DNA of 54,663 bases from Caldilinea sp. CFX5 (lineage in GTDB: Bacteria > Chloroflexota > Anaerolineae > Caldilineales > Caldilineaceae): contig QWII01000063.1 of NCBI GenBank assembly GCA_021405325.1, forward strand, positions 1 to 54,663, read 5' to 3'. The notes below the pieces were generated by a model. It was given only the letters and a program-made list of their open reading frames with translations. It was not told where the DNA came from and did no database searches. How positions within the stretch are numbered: the first letter of the stretch is position 1; every line of letters begins with the position of its first letter. Of the stretch, positions 17,835-26,847 are shown in pieces. The position numbers were made by a program, and so were the translations under genes.

Positions 17835-20800
17835 ATGAAGCGATTTGGCGACAAGCCCCTTCGGTCGCGACAGCCCTGGTCTGTTGCTGTACATGTCCTC
17901 GTTTTACTTTCGTTGCTCTTGCAGCCAGTCAGCCTCTTTGCCAAACCAGTGACCGGTCCCTTGGCGGAAGAGCTTACCATTGGTGCGCCTATCTTACGTG
18001 CCCCGGCAACGGGAGCAAAAACCACAGGTCTCAACTATCCGCCGCTGGGGGTCCCCAAACTGGAATGGGAACCGGTGGCCGCCGCCCAGAAATATAAGCT
18101 TGAAATCAGTGTATCCGCCGGTTTTGCCACTATACTTATGAGCATGGATACCTTTGGCACCACCTTTACGCCGCTAAAATCATTGGCGGATGGCGAGTAT
18201 TTCTGGCGTGTGCGCGCCTATGACGGCAAAAATTTAGGCCCTTCCTCCGAAGTTCGGTCCTTTACCAAAGATTGGAGCGATAGCGGCGCCCTGGTTGTGC
18301 AATTGGTTTCGCCGCCGGAAGGTGCGCAACGATCGGCCTTTACGAATGATGACTTTATCTGGGCGCCGATGGCGGGGGCTGCTTACTATCGTTTTGAGAT
18401 CAGTACGGATCCCTCCTTTAGCAATGTCGTCTATACGGCCAAGAGCATTAAAGCGCAGCATACACCGCTCAAGCGGCTCGCCAGCAGCCAGTATTACTGG
18501 CGGGTCACCCCGGTTGACAATCAGGACAACTTTGGCGCGCCCAGCGCCGTACGCACCTTCTCTTTTGGCTGGAACAGTGCGCCTCAGTTGCTTACCCCGG
18601 CGACGGATGTCGATCTGGCCTTTGTCCCCGACTTTGCCTGGACCGCCGTGGAAGCGGCAATCAAGTACCAGTTACAGGTCAGCACCCAACCCGATTTTGG
18701 CAGATTTAATTCCTATGAGACGACCAACACCGCCTATACCCCGGAAAGAGCTTTGAGCAACGATCAGGATTACTATTGGCGGGTGAAAGCCGTTGATGCC
18801 GCCGATGTGAGCAGCCCGTGGAGTGAAGTGCGTCGTTTCCGGGCCAAGTGGAATTTTCAAACCGAGCTACTAGCGCCGGTGCACAATACGATCAATCAAT
18901 CGTCGCCCTTTTTTAGTTGGACGCCGATTCCCGGCGCTGAACGTTATCAAGTGCGCCTAGACTTCTCGACCTCGTTTAATCGACCGTTGATCGATCAGCG
19001 CTTTTACAATGCGCCGACAGCCGCGTTGAACCGCTTATCAGCAACGACGATCTATCTGGATCGTGATTATTTTTGGCAGGTGCGTGGCGTTGATGCGCAA
19101 GGTAATTTTACGCCTTGGAGCGATTTGCATACCTTTCAGTTTGGTTTGCAAAGAATTTCGCCCAACCTGATCTACCCGCTGCCCTACTATCCGCCCGATA
19201 CCGTCAACCTGCCCGTTTCTGGTGATCGGACCATTGCCTGGCCGCTCTTTGTTTGGGATAGTGGGCTTTCGCTCAACGTCGACCCGGTTGGCGGTGATGC
19301 GCCCGCTTACTACGAATTAACCGTTGCCACAAAGCCGGATTTCCAATCGCCCCAATTTCAAATTGTCTCAACCGGTTTTGCCGCAGCGCCTACGTTGGAG
19401 AAGCCTTTCAATCTACAGGATGGAACGCTCTACTATTGGCGGGTGCGCGCCTTTACGGCCAACGCGAATCAGATTGGGGTCGATCATATCTGGCTGACGC
19501 GCATTGATCGGCAGACGCCACAGTTGCCCACTTCCACCAGCATTACACCTATCTACCCGCGCGACGCTTTTGAAAGCGTCACGTCACCGCCGGTCTTGGG
19601 CTGGTTACCGGTGGATGGCGCTGCCAACTACCGTGTTCAAGTCGCTACTGATCCAAACTTCAACACTATTATCGATGAAGCAGCGCCTCAGTTCGTCAAC
19701 TATGCGCCCTGGCAGGGGCGTCTGACCATGATGCCCTTTGGCGCCTATTGGTGGCGTGTACGCGCCGAAAGCGCGCCCAACGTCGCTTTGGGCGGGTGGA
19801 GCGAAGTGCGTCGCTTCAACCTTTCCGTCGATCTGCTAATGGGTAATCCGTATGATTTTGTGCCGCCGGCCTATCCGCGCAGCCTGATGGGGGCCAAAGA
19901 TGGCTCGCCGCGCTATGCCGCGGCCATGACCTATATTGCGGAGAGTACCGTAACGTCCCCGGCGATTGCTGCCGACTACGATTTGAACGCTCTCCATATC
20001 ATGGCGAATCGCATCAATTTGAAAGCCGTCGATTTTCCCAAAACCGTTGATAGCCCCCACTGGCTCCTGGCCTTTGACACCAGAGTGGCGCCCACCACCA
20101 CCGTCAAATATGGCATCTATGTCGATTGGGATCATCTGCCCAATTCAGGCGGCACGAGTGATCCGCTCGGTAAAGCTATTACGGTTGATACGCTTTACCT
20201 GCCCGACTACGTCATCTATGTGACGCCAGCAACCAATGGCGCCATTACCCCGGACAACATTATGTTCTATAGTTGGACGCCATCCGCCCAAAGCTGGGAC
20301 GCCGGCAAATCACTGACCAGTATTGGTGGCGATGCCTGGTATGCCACAGATGGTACGCGCGCCATTCAACTGCAAATTCCTTATGGCGCCATTGGCGCAA
20401 ATAAGACAGAGTTCCCCGGCAGCCTGGCGGTAACGCTCTTTAGCACAACCGCCAACGACTCTCTGGGCATGATCGATACGATTCCCCCTCAAGGGGCCAC
20501 GCTCAACCGGCCGGCCTTCGTCTCCCACATGTTGACGCCGCTCTACCCGTTTGATACACCGCTGAGCAACCCGATGATCCATTACGATATGCCGCCGTTG
20601 CGCTGGCGTATGCCGGCGTATGATTCGAATGATGGTTATAAGGTGGAAGTGGCGCGTGATGCCAAGTTTACGGACATTGTCGAGACCTGGGAATTTGCCG
20701 AGCAGAACACTAGCCCTGTTTACAGTTTTCTGCCTACCACCTTCCAGTCGATCAATGCCTATGGCGATAACGAAAGCTACTACTGGCGCGTGCGGCCACG

Positions 20801-22802
20801 GTATGAACGATACACCAACACCACCGCAGACTTTGACTATGGCCCCTGGTCGCCGATTATGCGCTTCAAATTGGATAGTCGCGTGGTCGGCAACCCACGG
20901 CTTTCCACCGGCGTAGTTGCCAACACCACGCCCACCTTCCTCTGGGAGCGGGTTGAAGGCGCTTCCGGTTATAAGCTTCAGATCGACAATGATGCCAACT
21001 TTAGTAGCCCGGACAACTTTGATCTCTCCGGCACCAGTTACACACCAATCGTGCCGTTGCGCGATGGCGCCTATTACTGGCGCGTCGCCATCAAACGTTC
21101 CAGCACCATCATCGGCCGTTGGACGCCAACCATGTCTTTTGTCATGCAATCGGTAACGCCGACTGCGCTTTCACCCATTAATGGCACGATTGTGAATGGT
21201 CAACCTACCTTCAAGTGGACGGCTGTGCTGACGCCAACGGCCCAACCGCGTATTGCTGCCCCGATCTATCAATTACAGATCGATCAAGATCCCAATTTTG
21301 GCAGTCCGGCGACCTACAAAACCCAAGCCACGGCCTTTACCATTGACAATAACAAAAGTCTGGCTGATGGCACCTGGTATTGGCGCGTAGCTATTCTCTA
21401 TGCCGACACCGAGGGGGGCAATGTACGCGCCTATAGCCCGGTGCAACAATTTTACAAAGAGTATCTAGCGCCGACTTTGTTGCAACCCGGACAAAATAGT
21501 ACTATCTCCGGTGTGACCAGCTTTGAATGGGCCGCCGTGCCGGAAGCCGCCTACTATCAAATTGAGATCGCGGATAATGCCCTGTTCAATTCATCCATCA
21601 AGGCCGATACGGACAACACCAAATACACGCCGACCAGCGCTATGAAATCGACGGTATATCACTGGCGAGTGCGCATCGTTGACAAAAATAAACAGCCTGG
21701 CCCCTTCGTCACCGGTCGTATTCAACTCCAGGCGGTCAATCTTTCTGTCGGCAACTATGTTTGGATCGACGAGAACAATGACGGTGTGGCCGACGGCAGC
21801 GATCTGCCGGTTCCCGATGGCGTGGTGGTTGAACTGTTGAGCGGCGCCGGTTCGTCCTTAAACCAAACGATACAGACGGCCAATGGCTACTATCGCTTTA
21901 CCGGCTTAGATATCGGTGAATATCGCGTGCGGCTGGCGGCGAGCAACTTTGCCCCCGGCGGCCTGTTGCAAAAATATGGCCACAGCACCGGCGCCAATCA
22001 GGAGGGTGATCCCAACCTGGATGGCGACCAGAATGACAATGGGCTGGACAGCACCGAACCGGCGGTCGATGGCATTGTGAGCGGTAAATTCTCTTTGACC
22101 CAAAACGAGCCGCTGGGTGAACAGCCCACCGTTTCCGGCAACCCGGGCGATGACGGCGCCGGTACGGCCGATCTGGATTCCAACCTGACCGTTGACTTTG
22201 GCGTCTCGCCCTCGTCCAAACTCTATAGCATCGGCAATTTTATCGGCGTCGATGCGAATAATGACGGTCAGATTGATCTGGATAGTACGCAAAAGCCCAT
22301 GCCTGTCCCAGACGGTGTGTTGCTGGAACTGTTGAGTGGTGATAGCACGGCGCTCCTGACCGCGGCAACCACGGAAGGCAGTGACGGTGTCACCATCTTG
22401 CGCACCACGACGACCAAGAGCGGCTTCTATCTCTTTAGCGGCCTACCGGCCGGCAACTATCGCCTGCGCATTGCCGCCAGTAACTTTATAGGCAGTGGCG
22501 TGCTGGCGAACTACGGCCCCAGCACCGGCGCCGATCAGGAGGTTGATCCGAATAACAACGGCGACCAGAATGACAATGGGCTGGATGAAGGGACGCCGTC
22601 CGTCAACGGCATCATCAGCGGCGTGATCACGCTTGGTGACAATGAACCGACCAACGAGTCAACCACCGCCATTGGTCAACCCGGCGATGATGGCCGCGGC
22701 ACCCTCGATGCCAACGCCAACCTGACCATCGACTTCGCCCTCATACCAGGCAAGCCAACGGCTGCCACACAGATGATCTACTTGCCGGTGATTCGGCGGT
22801 AA
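17835..22802 (+). CDS. Large secreted surface protein: FN3-like repeats and two SdrD-B-like domains
   Basis: The start at 17835 has GGAG 10 bases upstream; ATG 17826 is too close to it. The protein of 1655 residues begins with a signal peptide (VAVHVLVLLSLLLQPVSLFA). About ten units of 90-100 residues follow, each with Y.LQIS.D..F and ending in a YYWRVRA-type strand, as in FN3-like domains. A different beta-rich insert lies near residues 690-890. Residues about 1298-1640 are two SdrD-B-like domains (VGNYVWIDENNDGVADGSD; Asp/Asn-rich DQNDNGLD motifs that probably bind calcium). The C-terminus is MIYLPVIRR, resembling the FLPLVER end of the protein at 35054. It may be a fibre or adhesin displayed with the pilus; no enzyme domain was seen. 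Confidence 0.8.
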   Translation: MKRFGDKPLRSRQPWSVAVHVLVLLSLLLQPVSLFAKPVTGPLAEELTIGAPILRAPATGAKTTGLNYPPLGVPKLEWEPVAAAQKYKLEISVSAGFATILMSMDTFGTTFTPLKSLADGEYFWRVRAYDGKNLGPSSEVRSFTKDWSDSGALVVQLVSPPEGAQRSAFTNDDFIWAPMAGAAYYRFEISTDPSFSNVVYTAKSIKAQHTPLKRLASSQYYWRVTPVDNQDNFGAPSAVRTFSFGWNSAPQLLTPATDVDLAFVPDFAWTAVEAAIKYQLQVSTQPDFGRFNSYETTNTAYTPERALSNDQDYYWRVKAVDAADVSSPWSEVRRFRAKWNFQTELLAPVHNTINQSSPFFSWTPIPGAERYQVRLDFSTSFNRPLIDQRFYNAPTAALNRLSATTIYLDRDYFWQVRGVDAQGNFTPWSDLHTFQFGLQRISPNLIYPLPYYPPDTVNLPVSGDRTIAWPLFVWDSGLSLNVDPVGGDAPAYYELTVATKPDFQSPQFQIVSTGFAAAPTLEKPFNLQDGTLYYWRVRAFTANANQIGVDHIWLTRIDRQTPQLPTSTSITPIYPRDAFESVTSPPVLGWLPVDGAANYRVQVATDPNFNTIIDEAAPQFVNYAPWQGRLTMMPFGAYWWRVRAESAPNVALGGWSEVRRFNLSVDLLMGNPYDFVPPAYPRSLMGAKDGSPRYAAAMTYIAESTVTSPAIAADYDLNALHIMANRINLKAVDFPKTVDSPHWLLAFDTRVAPTTTVKYGIYVDWDHLPNSGGTSDPLGKAITVDTLYLPDYVIYVTPATNGAITPDNIMFYSWTPSAQSWDAGKSLTSIGGDAWYATDGTRAIQLQIPYGAIGANKTEFPGSLAVTLFSTTANDSLGMIDTIPPQGATLNRPAFVSHMLTPLYPFDTPLSNPMIHYDMPPLRWRMPAYDSNDGYKVEVARDAKFTDIVETWEFAEQNTSPVYSFLPTTFQSINAYGDNESYYWRVRPRYERYTNTTADFDYGPWSPIMRFKLDSRVVGNPRLSTGVVANTTPTFLWERVEGASGYKLQIDNDANFSSPDNFDLSGTSYTPIVPLRDGAYYWRVAIKRSSTIIGRWTPTMSFVMQSVTPTALSPINGTIVNGQPTFKWTAVLTPTAQPRIAAPIYQLQIDQDPNFGSPATYKTQATAFTIDNNKSLADGTWYWRVAILYADTEGGNVRAYSPVQQFYKEYLAPTLLQPGQNSTISGVTSFEWAAVPEAAYYQIEIADNALFNSSIKADTDNTKYTPTSAMKSTVYHWRVRIVDKNKQPGPFVTGRIQLQAVNLSVGNYVWIDENNDGVADGSDLPVPDGVVVELLSGAGSSLNQTIQTANGYYRFTGLDIGEYRVRLAASNFAPGGLLQKYGHSTGANQEGDPNLDGDQNDNGLDSTEPAVDGIVSGKFSLTQNEPLGEQPTVSGNPGDDGAGTADLDSNLTVDFGVSPSSKLYSIGNFIGVDANNDGQIDLDSTQKPMPVPDGVLLELLSGDSTALLTAATTEGSDGVTILRTTTTKSGFYLFSGLPAGNYRLRIAASNFIGSGVLANYGPSTGADQEVDPNNNGDQNDNGLDEGTPSVNGIISGVITLGDNEPTNESTTAIGQPGDDGRGTLDANANLTIDFALIPGKPTAATQMIYLPVIRR

Positions 22803-22805
22803 AAG

Positions 22806-22846
22806 AAGAGGTGGGCCGCACTCGTTACCTACGCTGCCCACCTCTT
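22806..22846 (+). terminator. Terminator after surface-protein gene
   Basis: AAGAGGTGGGC at 22806-22816 pairs with GCCCACCTCTT at 22836-22846, followed by TT. It lies directly after the stop codon and marks the end of the Tad region. Confidence 0.75.
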
Positions 22847-22865
22847 TTCGCCATAGACTTCCTTA

Positions 22866-22874
22866 TGCTATAAT
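22866..22874 (+). promoter_or_regulatory. Extended -10 promoter for the RHH-like/HNH pair
   Basis: TGCTATAAT is a perfect extended -10 element (TGnTATAAT), 42 bases before the start at 22916. No good -35 is present at 17 bases, which extended -10 promoters can do without. Confidence 0.55.
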
Positions 22875-22915
22875 TGTTGCCAGTAGATTGAATCGGGATA
22901 CAGGTGAGGGAATTT

Positions 22916-23335
22916 ATGGGAAACCATACTGTATTAGTCACATTGCCGGAGACTTTATACCAACAAGTGCGCATAAGTGCAGAGGCAGCGGCCCAACCGA
23001 TTGAGGATCTATTGTCACAATTTATCGCCACCACCTATCCTGTGATCGATGATGATTTGCCGCTGGAGATGCGCTCTGAATTTGCCGGTTGGCTGCTGCT
23101 CAGTGATGCCAACCTATGGGAGATTGCCAAAAGCCGCTTTGACGAAGCGAAACAAGACAAATTAGCAGAATTGGTAGAACTGCAAAAACAACGACCACTG
23201 ATCAAGCACGAACAACGTCAATTGGATCAACTTCTGCGTGAGAGTCAGGAGTTGATGCTGCGCAAGGCGGAAGCACAACGAGTTTTAGCGCAGCGCGGCA
23301 TTCGCGTCTATCCTAAATCAAACGCTCTGAATTGA
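22916..23335 (+). CDS. Small protein with RHH-like N-terminus, partner of HNH gene
   Basis: The start at 22916 (MGNHTVLVTLPETLYQQV) has GAGGG at the right distance; the GTG at 22904 would include the ribosome-binding site. The protein of 139 residues has an N-terminus with the strand-helix-helix look of CopG/RHH antitoxins (VLVTLPETLYQQVRISAEAA), followed by a charged helical tail rich in Gln, Glu, Lys and Arg. No family was recognised with certainty. It ends 7 bases before the HNH gene, which has no good ribosome-binding site of its own, so the two are probably translated together. An antitoxin-like or partner role is inference. Confidence 0.65.
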   Translation: MGNHTVLVTLPETLYQQVRISAEAAAQPIEDLLSQFIATTYPVIDDDLPLEMRSEFAGWLLLSDANLWEIAKSRFDEAKQDKLAELVELQKQRPLIKHEQRQLDQLLRESQELMLRKAEAQRVLAQRGIRVYPKSNALN

Positions 23336-23342
23336 CCGTGGT

Positions 23343-23555
23343 ATGGCTATTTCTCAAGCACTTCGACGGTTAATCATTGCGCGTGATCACTTCTGTTGCG
23401 CCTACTGCCAAACATCAGAAGATAATTGTGGTCAACGAATGCATGTGGACCATATCTACCCTGAAAGCGCCGGTGGCCCAACGGCGCCGCACAACTTGTG
23501 CGCCATCTGTATTTCCTGCAACAGTTTGATCGAGAGGGTGATAGATTTTGAGTAA
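23343..23555 (+). CDS. HNH endonuclease, probably 3' truncated
   Basis: A protein of 70 residues with the HNH core complete: CAYC, HVDHIYPES (catalytic His of the HNH fold), N residues in GPTAPHNL, and a second CISC pair. HNH proteins of this kind cut DNA using a single metal. Relatives commonly continue for tens of residues past the CxxC-N motif, whereas here the frame stops after CISCNSLIERVIDFE. The TAA stop lies inside GAGTAACTAC, i.e. inside the first bases of the palindromic element 23552-23686. The gene therefore looks shortened by element insertion. It may still be functional because the metal-binding core is intact. Confidence 0.7.
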   Translation: MAISQALRRLIIARDHFCCAYCQTSEDNCGQRMHVDHIYPESAGGPTAPHNLCAICISCNSLIERVIDFE

Positions 23556-23686
23556 CTACGAACCCCCTCCGCGCCCAGTGGCGCACCCTGAGGGTTCCCG
23601 CTTTTAGGCGCGTCCCCCTGGTAAGGGGAGGAACAGTTCCTCCCCTTACCAGGGGGACGGGTAGGAGGGGGTGGCTTGGTAGTTAC
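23552..23686. repeat. GTAACTAC-ended palindromic element, copy 2
   Basis: This 135-bp block begins GTAACTACGAACCCC and ends GGTGGCTTGGTAGTTAC. Both arms match copy 1 (3035-3171) in reverse orientation. The core is a strong stem (CCCCCTGGTAAGGGGAGGAA and its complement) plus a GCGCCC...GGCGCG region. Its left end supplies the stop codon of the HNH gene. Confidence 0.75.
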
Positions 23687-23749
23687 GATTTTGATTCATC
23701 ATGAGGGGCTGAAAATTTAGTTTGCGCATCTTCAGCCCCTCATCGACCA

Positions 23750-24685
23750 CTAATAAATCGGCACACCAGCTTCCGCAGCGATGCGATGAACATTGCGCGC
23801 CGCCAAAATATAGCGCTCATTCGGTTGATCGCCCATGGGCGTCCAGCCCAGTTGCATTACCTGGTCGATGCCGCTGCGCGTGGCCGGCTGACTGGGGAGA
23901 TGTTCCAGAAGCATGTAGTCGTCGGGGTGCTGTTCATGCCAGAGGCGAAGGGCGACGCCCAAGTCCAACTCGCCTTCGCCGGGGACTTCTTCGCTAAAGT
24001 GAACCACAAAACCATTGCCCACACTAATGTCCTTACAGTGACCGACGGGGCAGATGGCGCCCATGACATTGAAGATGTGTTGCAACCGCTCGGCGCTGTT
24101 ATAGACCTGGTGGATCGTCTGGAAGTGGTTGACATAATCCATCACAATCCGAATCCGCTCTGAACCGACATCCTTGACCACCTGGGCGTTGACCTCCGGT
24201 GAGTTCATAATGGTCAAGACATGGGTTTCGATGACAATGGTCTGCCCCTCTTTTTCCGCCTTATCCGCCACCTGGCGCAGGGTAGCAATGAGCCGCTCAT
24301 AACAAGCCGGTTCATGATTCTTGCGGGCCGGGTGATAGGAGCCGGTCGGGTTCAAACTGCCGGTGCGAATGAGTGAGGTCTTGGCCTCCAACGCTCGTCC
24401 AATCTCAATGCCCCGTTCGATCTTGCGCACCACATTGGCGCGCACGGCCGGGTCGGGGTCAAAGAGACATTCGCTATAGCCAATGCCCACCTGCACCAGA
24501 TCCATGCCTGTATCGGCATAAAGCTGTTTCACCTGATTACATTCCGCTGTCTGCACCGCAAAAAGCAGATCGCTGCCGACATGAAAACAGGCGCTGGTCA
24601 AGCCCAGCCCCCGAATCGCCAGCAAGTTCTCCGCTGAAATTGTCCGAAAATCATTGGGCAACATGCCCACCACCCCTAAACGCAT
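23750..24685 (-). CDS. Sugar phosphate isomerase/epimerase family TIM-barrel protein
   Basis: A protein of 311 residues with AAGGAG before ATG. It has the AP-endonuclease-2/xylose isomerase-like barrel pattern (PF01261): an N-terminal strand (MRLGVVGMLP), VQVGIGYSECLF, TIVIETHVLTIMN, RIRIVMDYVNHF, CKDISVGNGFVVHFSEEVPG and DDYMLLEHLP. The Glu, Asp, His and Glu residues in these segments are the usual metal ligands. It is cytoplasmic with no signal peptide. It is the last gene of a minus-strand cluster with a PLP enzyme, PHP and M19 proteins, which suggests sugar-acid or amino-acid breakdown; the exact substrate is unknown. Confidence 0.8.
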   Translation of the reverse strand: MRLGVVGMLPNDFRTISAENLLAIRGLGLTSACFHVGSDLLFAVQTAECNQVKQLYADTGMDLVQVGIGYSECLFDPDPAVRANVVRKIERGIEIGRALEAKTSLIRTGSLNPTGSYHPARKNHEPACYERLIATLRQVADKAEKEGQTIVIETHVLTIMNSPEVNAQVVKDVGSERIRIVMDYVNHFQTIHQVYNSAERLQHIFNVMGAICPVGHCKDISVGNGFVVHFSEEVPGEGELDLGVALRLWHEQHPDDYMLLEHLPSQPATRSGIDQVMQLGWTPMGDQPNERYILAARNVHRIAAEAGVPIY

Positions 24686-24730
24686 GATGACTCCTTTGGT
24701 GATGACTATGGTTAGGTTGTGACCTATCGA

Positions 24731-25819
24731 TTAACGTAACTTCCCGCGCCCGAGAATCGGCCAGGCGGTTTCGACAATCCCCTGGCGGACGCCATAGAGC
24801 GTATCATGGAGAAAGACCGTGGCGTCGCTATAGCCGACGACAAAATCAAAGACAGCGCCGATCTTGAGCGCGGAATTGGGCGCAGCGAGGTTGATGATAC
24901 CATGTTCCGCCGAGAGCGAGACACTTTTAACGCCATCAATGCCCACTGGTTGCGGGGTGGCGAAACCGCGCGGCAGGGTCTTGAAACCGGCGTCGCAGAT
25001 AATCCGTGTCGGCGTAGGACGACTGGTGACCATGCTTTGCACAAAGAGCGCCGGTTCCAGTTCCACGCCCCACTGCTGGTAGGTGACATCACAGTAGACC
25101 GCGCCGCCGGCCTCCATTTCGGTGATGCCGGGCAGGAAGGGGGTGATGTTGTAGGTGCCGCTGCCGCCGGCGCTGACAATGTCAACTGGTAGCCCCGCCG
25201 CACGACATTGCTCTGCTGTATCGGTAAAGCGGGCAATACTCTGCTCAATTGCTTTGCGCTTCTCCGCCTTGTCGGTGATGGTCAGCGTGTGGCCCTCCCA
25301 AGTCTGGAGGCCCCGGAAGGCCAACCCTGACGTGTCCGCAATCCGTTTGGCCAGGGCGACGGTCGGTTCGCCCGGCGGTAGACCGGCCCGCTCCATGCCG
25401 ACGTTGACTTCGATCAAGACGCCCAGTGTCACCCCTTTGGCGCTGGCGGCTGCCCCTAGTTCGATCACATTCTCCACACTGTCCACAATCACCTTGACAT
25501 CGGCGTGGCGACGCAGGTTAACCAGCCGCGCGATCTTCTGCGGGCCGACAATCTGGTTGGCAACCAAAATGTCCTTGATCCCGGCGTGCGCCATCACCTC
25601 CGCCTCGCCCAGTTTGGCGCAAGTGACGCCGATGGCGCCGGCGTCGATCAATTTGTGCGCCAGCGCCGGCACCTTCATCCCTTTGGTGTGTGGTCGCCAC
25701 TGAACGCCCGCCTGACAAAACAGGGTTGCCAACCGATCAATGTTGCTCTCCAGCCGGTCGAGATCGACCCAAAGCGCTGGTGTATCGATTGCTTCTTTAG
25801 GTAAACCAATTTCACTCAT
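24731..25819 (-). CDS. D-threonine aldolase/D-serine dehydratase-like PLP enzyme
   Basis: A protein of 362 residues with AGGAG before ATG. The alanine-racemase-type barrel begins with DTPALWVDLDRLESNID; K46 in WRPHTKGMK is the PLP-binding lysine. The C-terminal domain matches D-ser_dehydrat (PF14031), with CDAGFKTLP and SAEHGIINL. The family splits D-threonine or related beta-hydroxy-D-amino acids. The usual metal site near the end is H-x-C or H-x-D; here the segment reads VGYSDATVFLHD, so the first His seems replaced by Tyr while the Asp remains. This may alter metal use or substrate. It sits between the isomerase gene and the PHP gene. Confidence 0.8.
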   Translation of the reverse strand: MSEIGLPKEAIDTPALWVDLDRLESNIDRLATLFCQAGVQWRPHTKGMKVPALAHKLIDAGAIGVTCAKLGEAEVMAHAGIKDILVANQIVGPQKIARLVNLRRHADVKVIVDSVENVIELGAAASAKGVTLGVLIEVNVGMERAGLPPGEPTVALAKRIADTSGLAFRGLQTWEGHTLTITDKAEKRKAIEQSIARFTDTAEQCRAAGLPVDIVSAGGSGTYNITPFLPGITEMEAGGAVYCDVTYQQWGVELEPALFVQSMVTSRPTPTRIICDAGFKTLPRGFATPQPVGIDGVKSVSLSAEHGIINLAAPNSALKIGAVFDFVVGYSDATVFLHDTLYGVRQGIVETAWPILGRGKLR

Positions 25820-25842
25820 TCGTGATGCTCCTGTCGGAACTT

Positions 25843-25909
25843 AGTGTTGGTGCGTGGCTCGCCGTGGCCTTCGACAAGCTCAGGCCACGGCGAGCCACGC
25901 ACCAACACT
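25843..25909. repeat. 28-bp perfect palindrome with GCTTGTCGA loop
   Basis: A 28-base arm starting AGTGTTGGTGCGTGGCTCGC at 25843 pairs exactly with 25882-25909. The 11-base loop TCGACAAGCTC is the reverse complement of the loop word seen at 8436. It fills nearly the whole gap between two minus-strand genes. No T run is present. Confidence 0.9.
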
Positions 25910-25910
25910 G

Positions 25911-26813
25911 TTAAAACCAGATCGGATTCGACCAGGCGCGACCGCCGTCGGCCCCGCGCACAGTGATACGACAATAGGGGCTATCAAATTTGCGCAAGCT
26001 CAGTTCAAAGTTAACCTCGCCATTGCCGCCGACGGCGACCGACTTGCTACCCTTGCCGGTGATAAGGACGCGATTGGCCGGCGAACAGGAGACCAACACC
26101 TTATCGCCAGGGAAAAGTTGAATGTCATAAATCTCCGGCCCAGTGCTGGAATAGTAGTGACCGGCTTTGAGCGCAGCCAATAGAGCCGCCGGTGCTAATG
26201 TCTCACTTTTGACCCAGACCCAGCCGCGACGGAAATCATGGCGGGCGCCGGTGCCGTGAAAATCATCGGTGGCGCAGGCGCCATAGCGCCGGCCGCGCCC
26301 CAGCATAATGTCGGCAATCTGCCAACTGTCGGCGTGGTCGTTGTGGTCGTAGGCAATGCCGTTGAAGATTTCGATTGCGTCCACCGGGCCAAGCGTCTCG
26401 ATATCCCGCTCCGTGAGGCAGTACCAGGCCGGATGGGCTACGGCGACATAAGCGCCGGCAGCCATCGCCCGTTGAGCCAAGTGGACGGCGCTTTCGTCAG
26501 CGGTCGGCGTCGCAAAGTCGAGCGGCAACCCGACAGCGAGGAGATGCCAGATTTCTCCCATCTCGGTCTGATCGGTATGCAACTCGGCGCCGATGATGGT
26601 GGTGAAATCGTCGGTGCGGAAGGCGCGCGTATCGGTGATCGGCCAATTATACCGTTCCATGAAATGGTCGGTCAGCGCCATAAAATCGTAGCCGGCCTGG
26701 CGGTAACGCTGGCAGACCGCTTCCACCGAATACGCGCCATCCGAGTTGGTGCTATGCGTATGCAGATTGCCCCGCCAGAAGCGACCGGGCAGGGCAAAAG
26801 GTAATTGGTGCAT
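25911..26813 (-). CDS. PHP domain metal-dependent phosphoesterase
   Basis: The chosen start is MHQLPFALPG at 26813, with AAGGA upstream; a TTG at 26834 would add seven residues. The protein has about 300 residues. The N-terminus has the PHP signature RGNLHTHSTNSDG (H18, H20, D25) and ALTDH, followed by IGAELHTDQTE and VAVAHPAWYC; ACATDDFHG near residue 200 supplies the last metal ligands. PHP proteins hydrolyse phosphate esters using two or three metal ions. The C-terminal 80 residues form a beta-rich domain (YYSSTGPEIYDIQL) as in CehA/McbA-type hydrolases. It is cytoplasmic. The substrate is unknown; the gene is part of the minus-strand catabolic cluster. Confidence 0.8.
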   Translation of the reverse strand: MHQLPFALPGRFWRGNLHTHSTNSDGAYSVEAVCQRYRQAGYDFMALTDHFMERYNWPITDTRAFRTDDFTTIIGAELHTDQTEMGEIWHLLAVGLPLDFATPTADESAVHLAQRAMAAGAYVAVAHPAWYCLTERDIETLGPVDAIEIFNGIAYDHNDHADSWQIADIMLGRGRRYGACATDDFHGTGARHDFRRGWVWVKSETLAPAALLAALKAGHYYSSTGPEIYDIQLFPGDKVLVSCSPANRVLITGKGSKSVAVGGNGEVNFELSLRKFDSPYCRITVRGADGGRAWSNPIWF

Positions 26814-26847
26814 TAATGCTTTGTCCTTAATCAAAATATAAATTGAA

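Noticed and set aside
20310..21149. A 279-codon minus-strand open frame within the FN3-like surface protein
   Set aside because: The opposite strand shows regular YYWRVR repeats; the minus frame has no recognisable domain.
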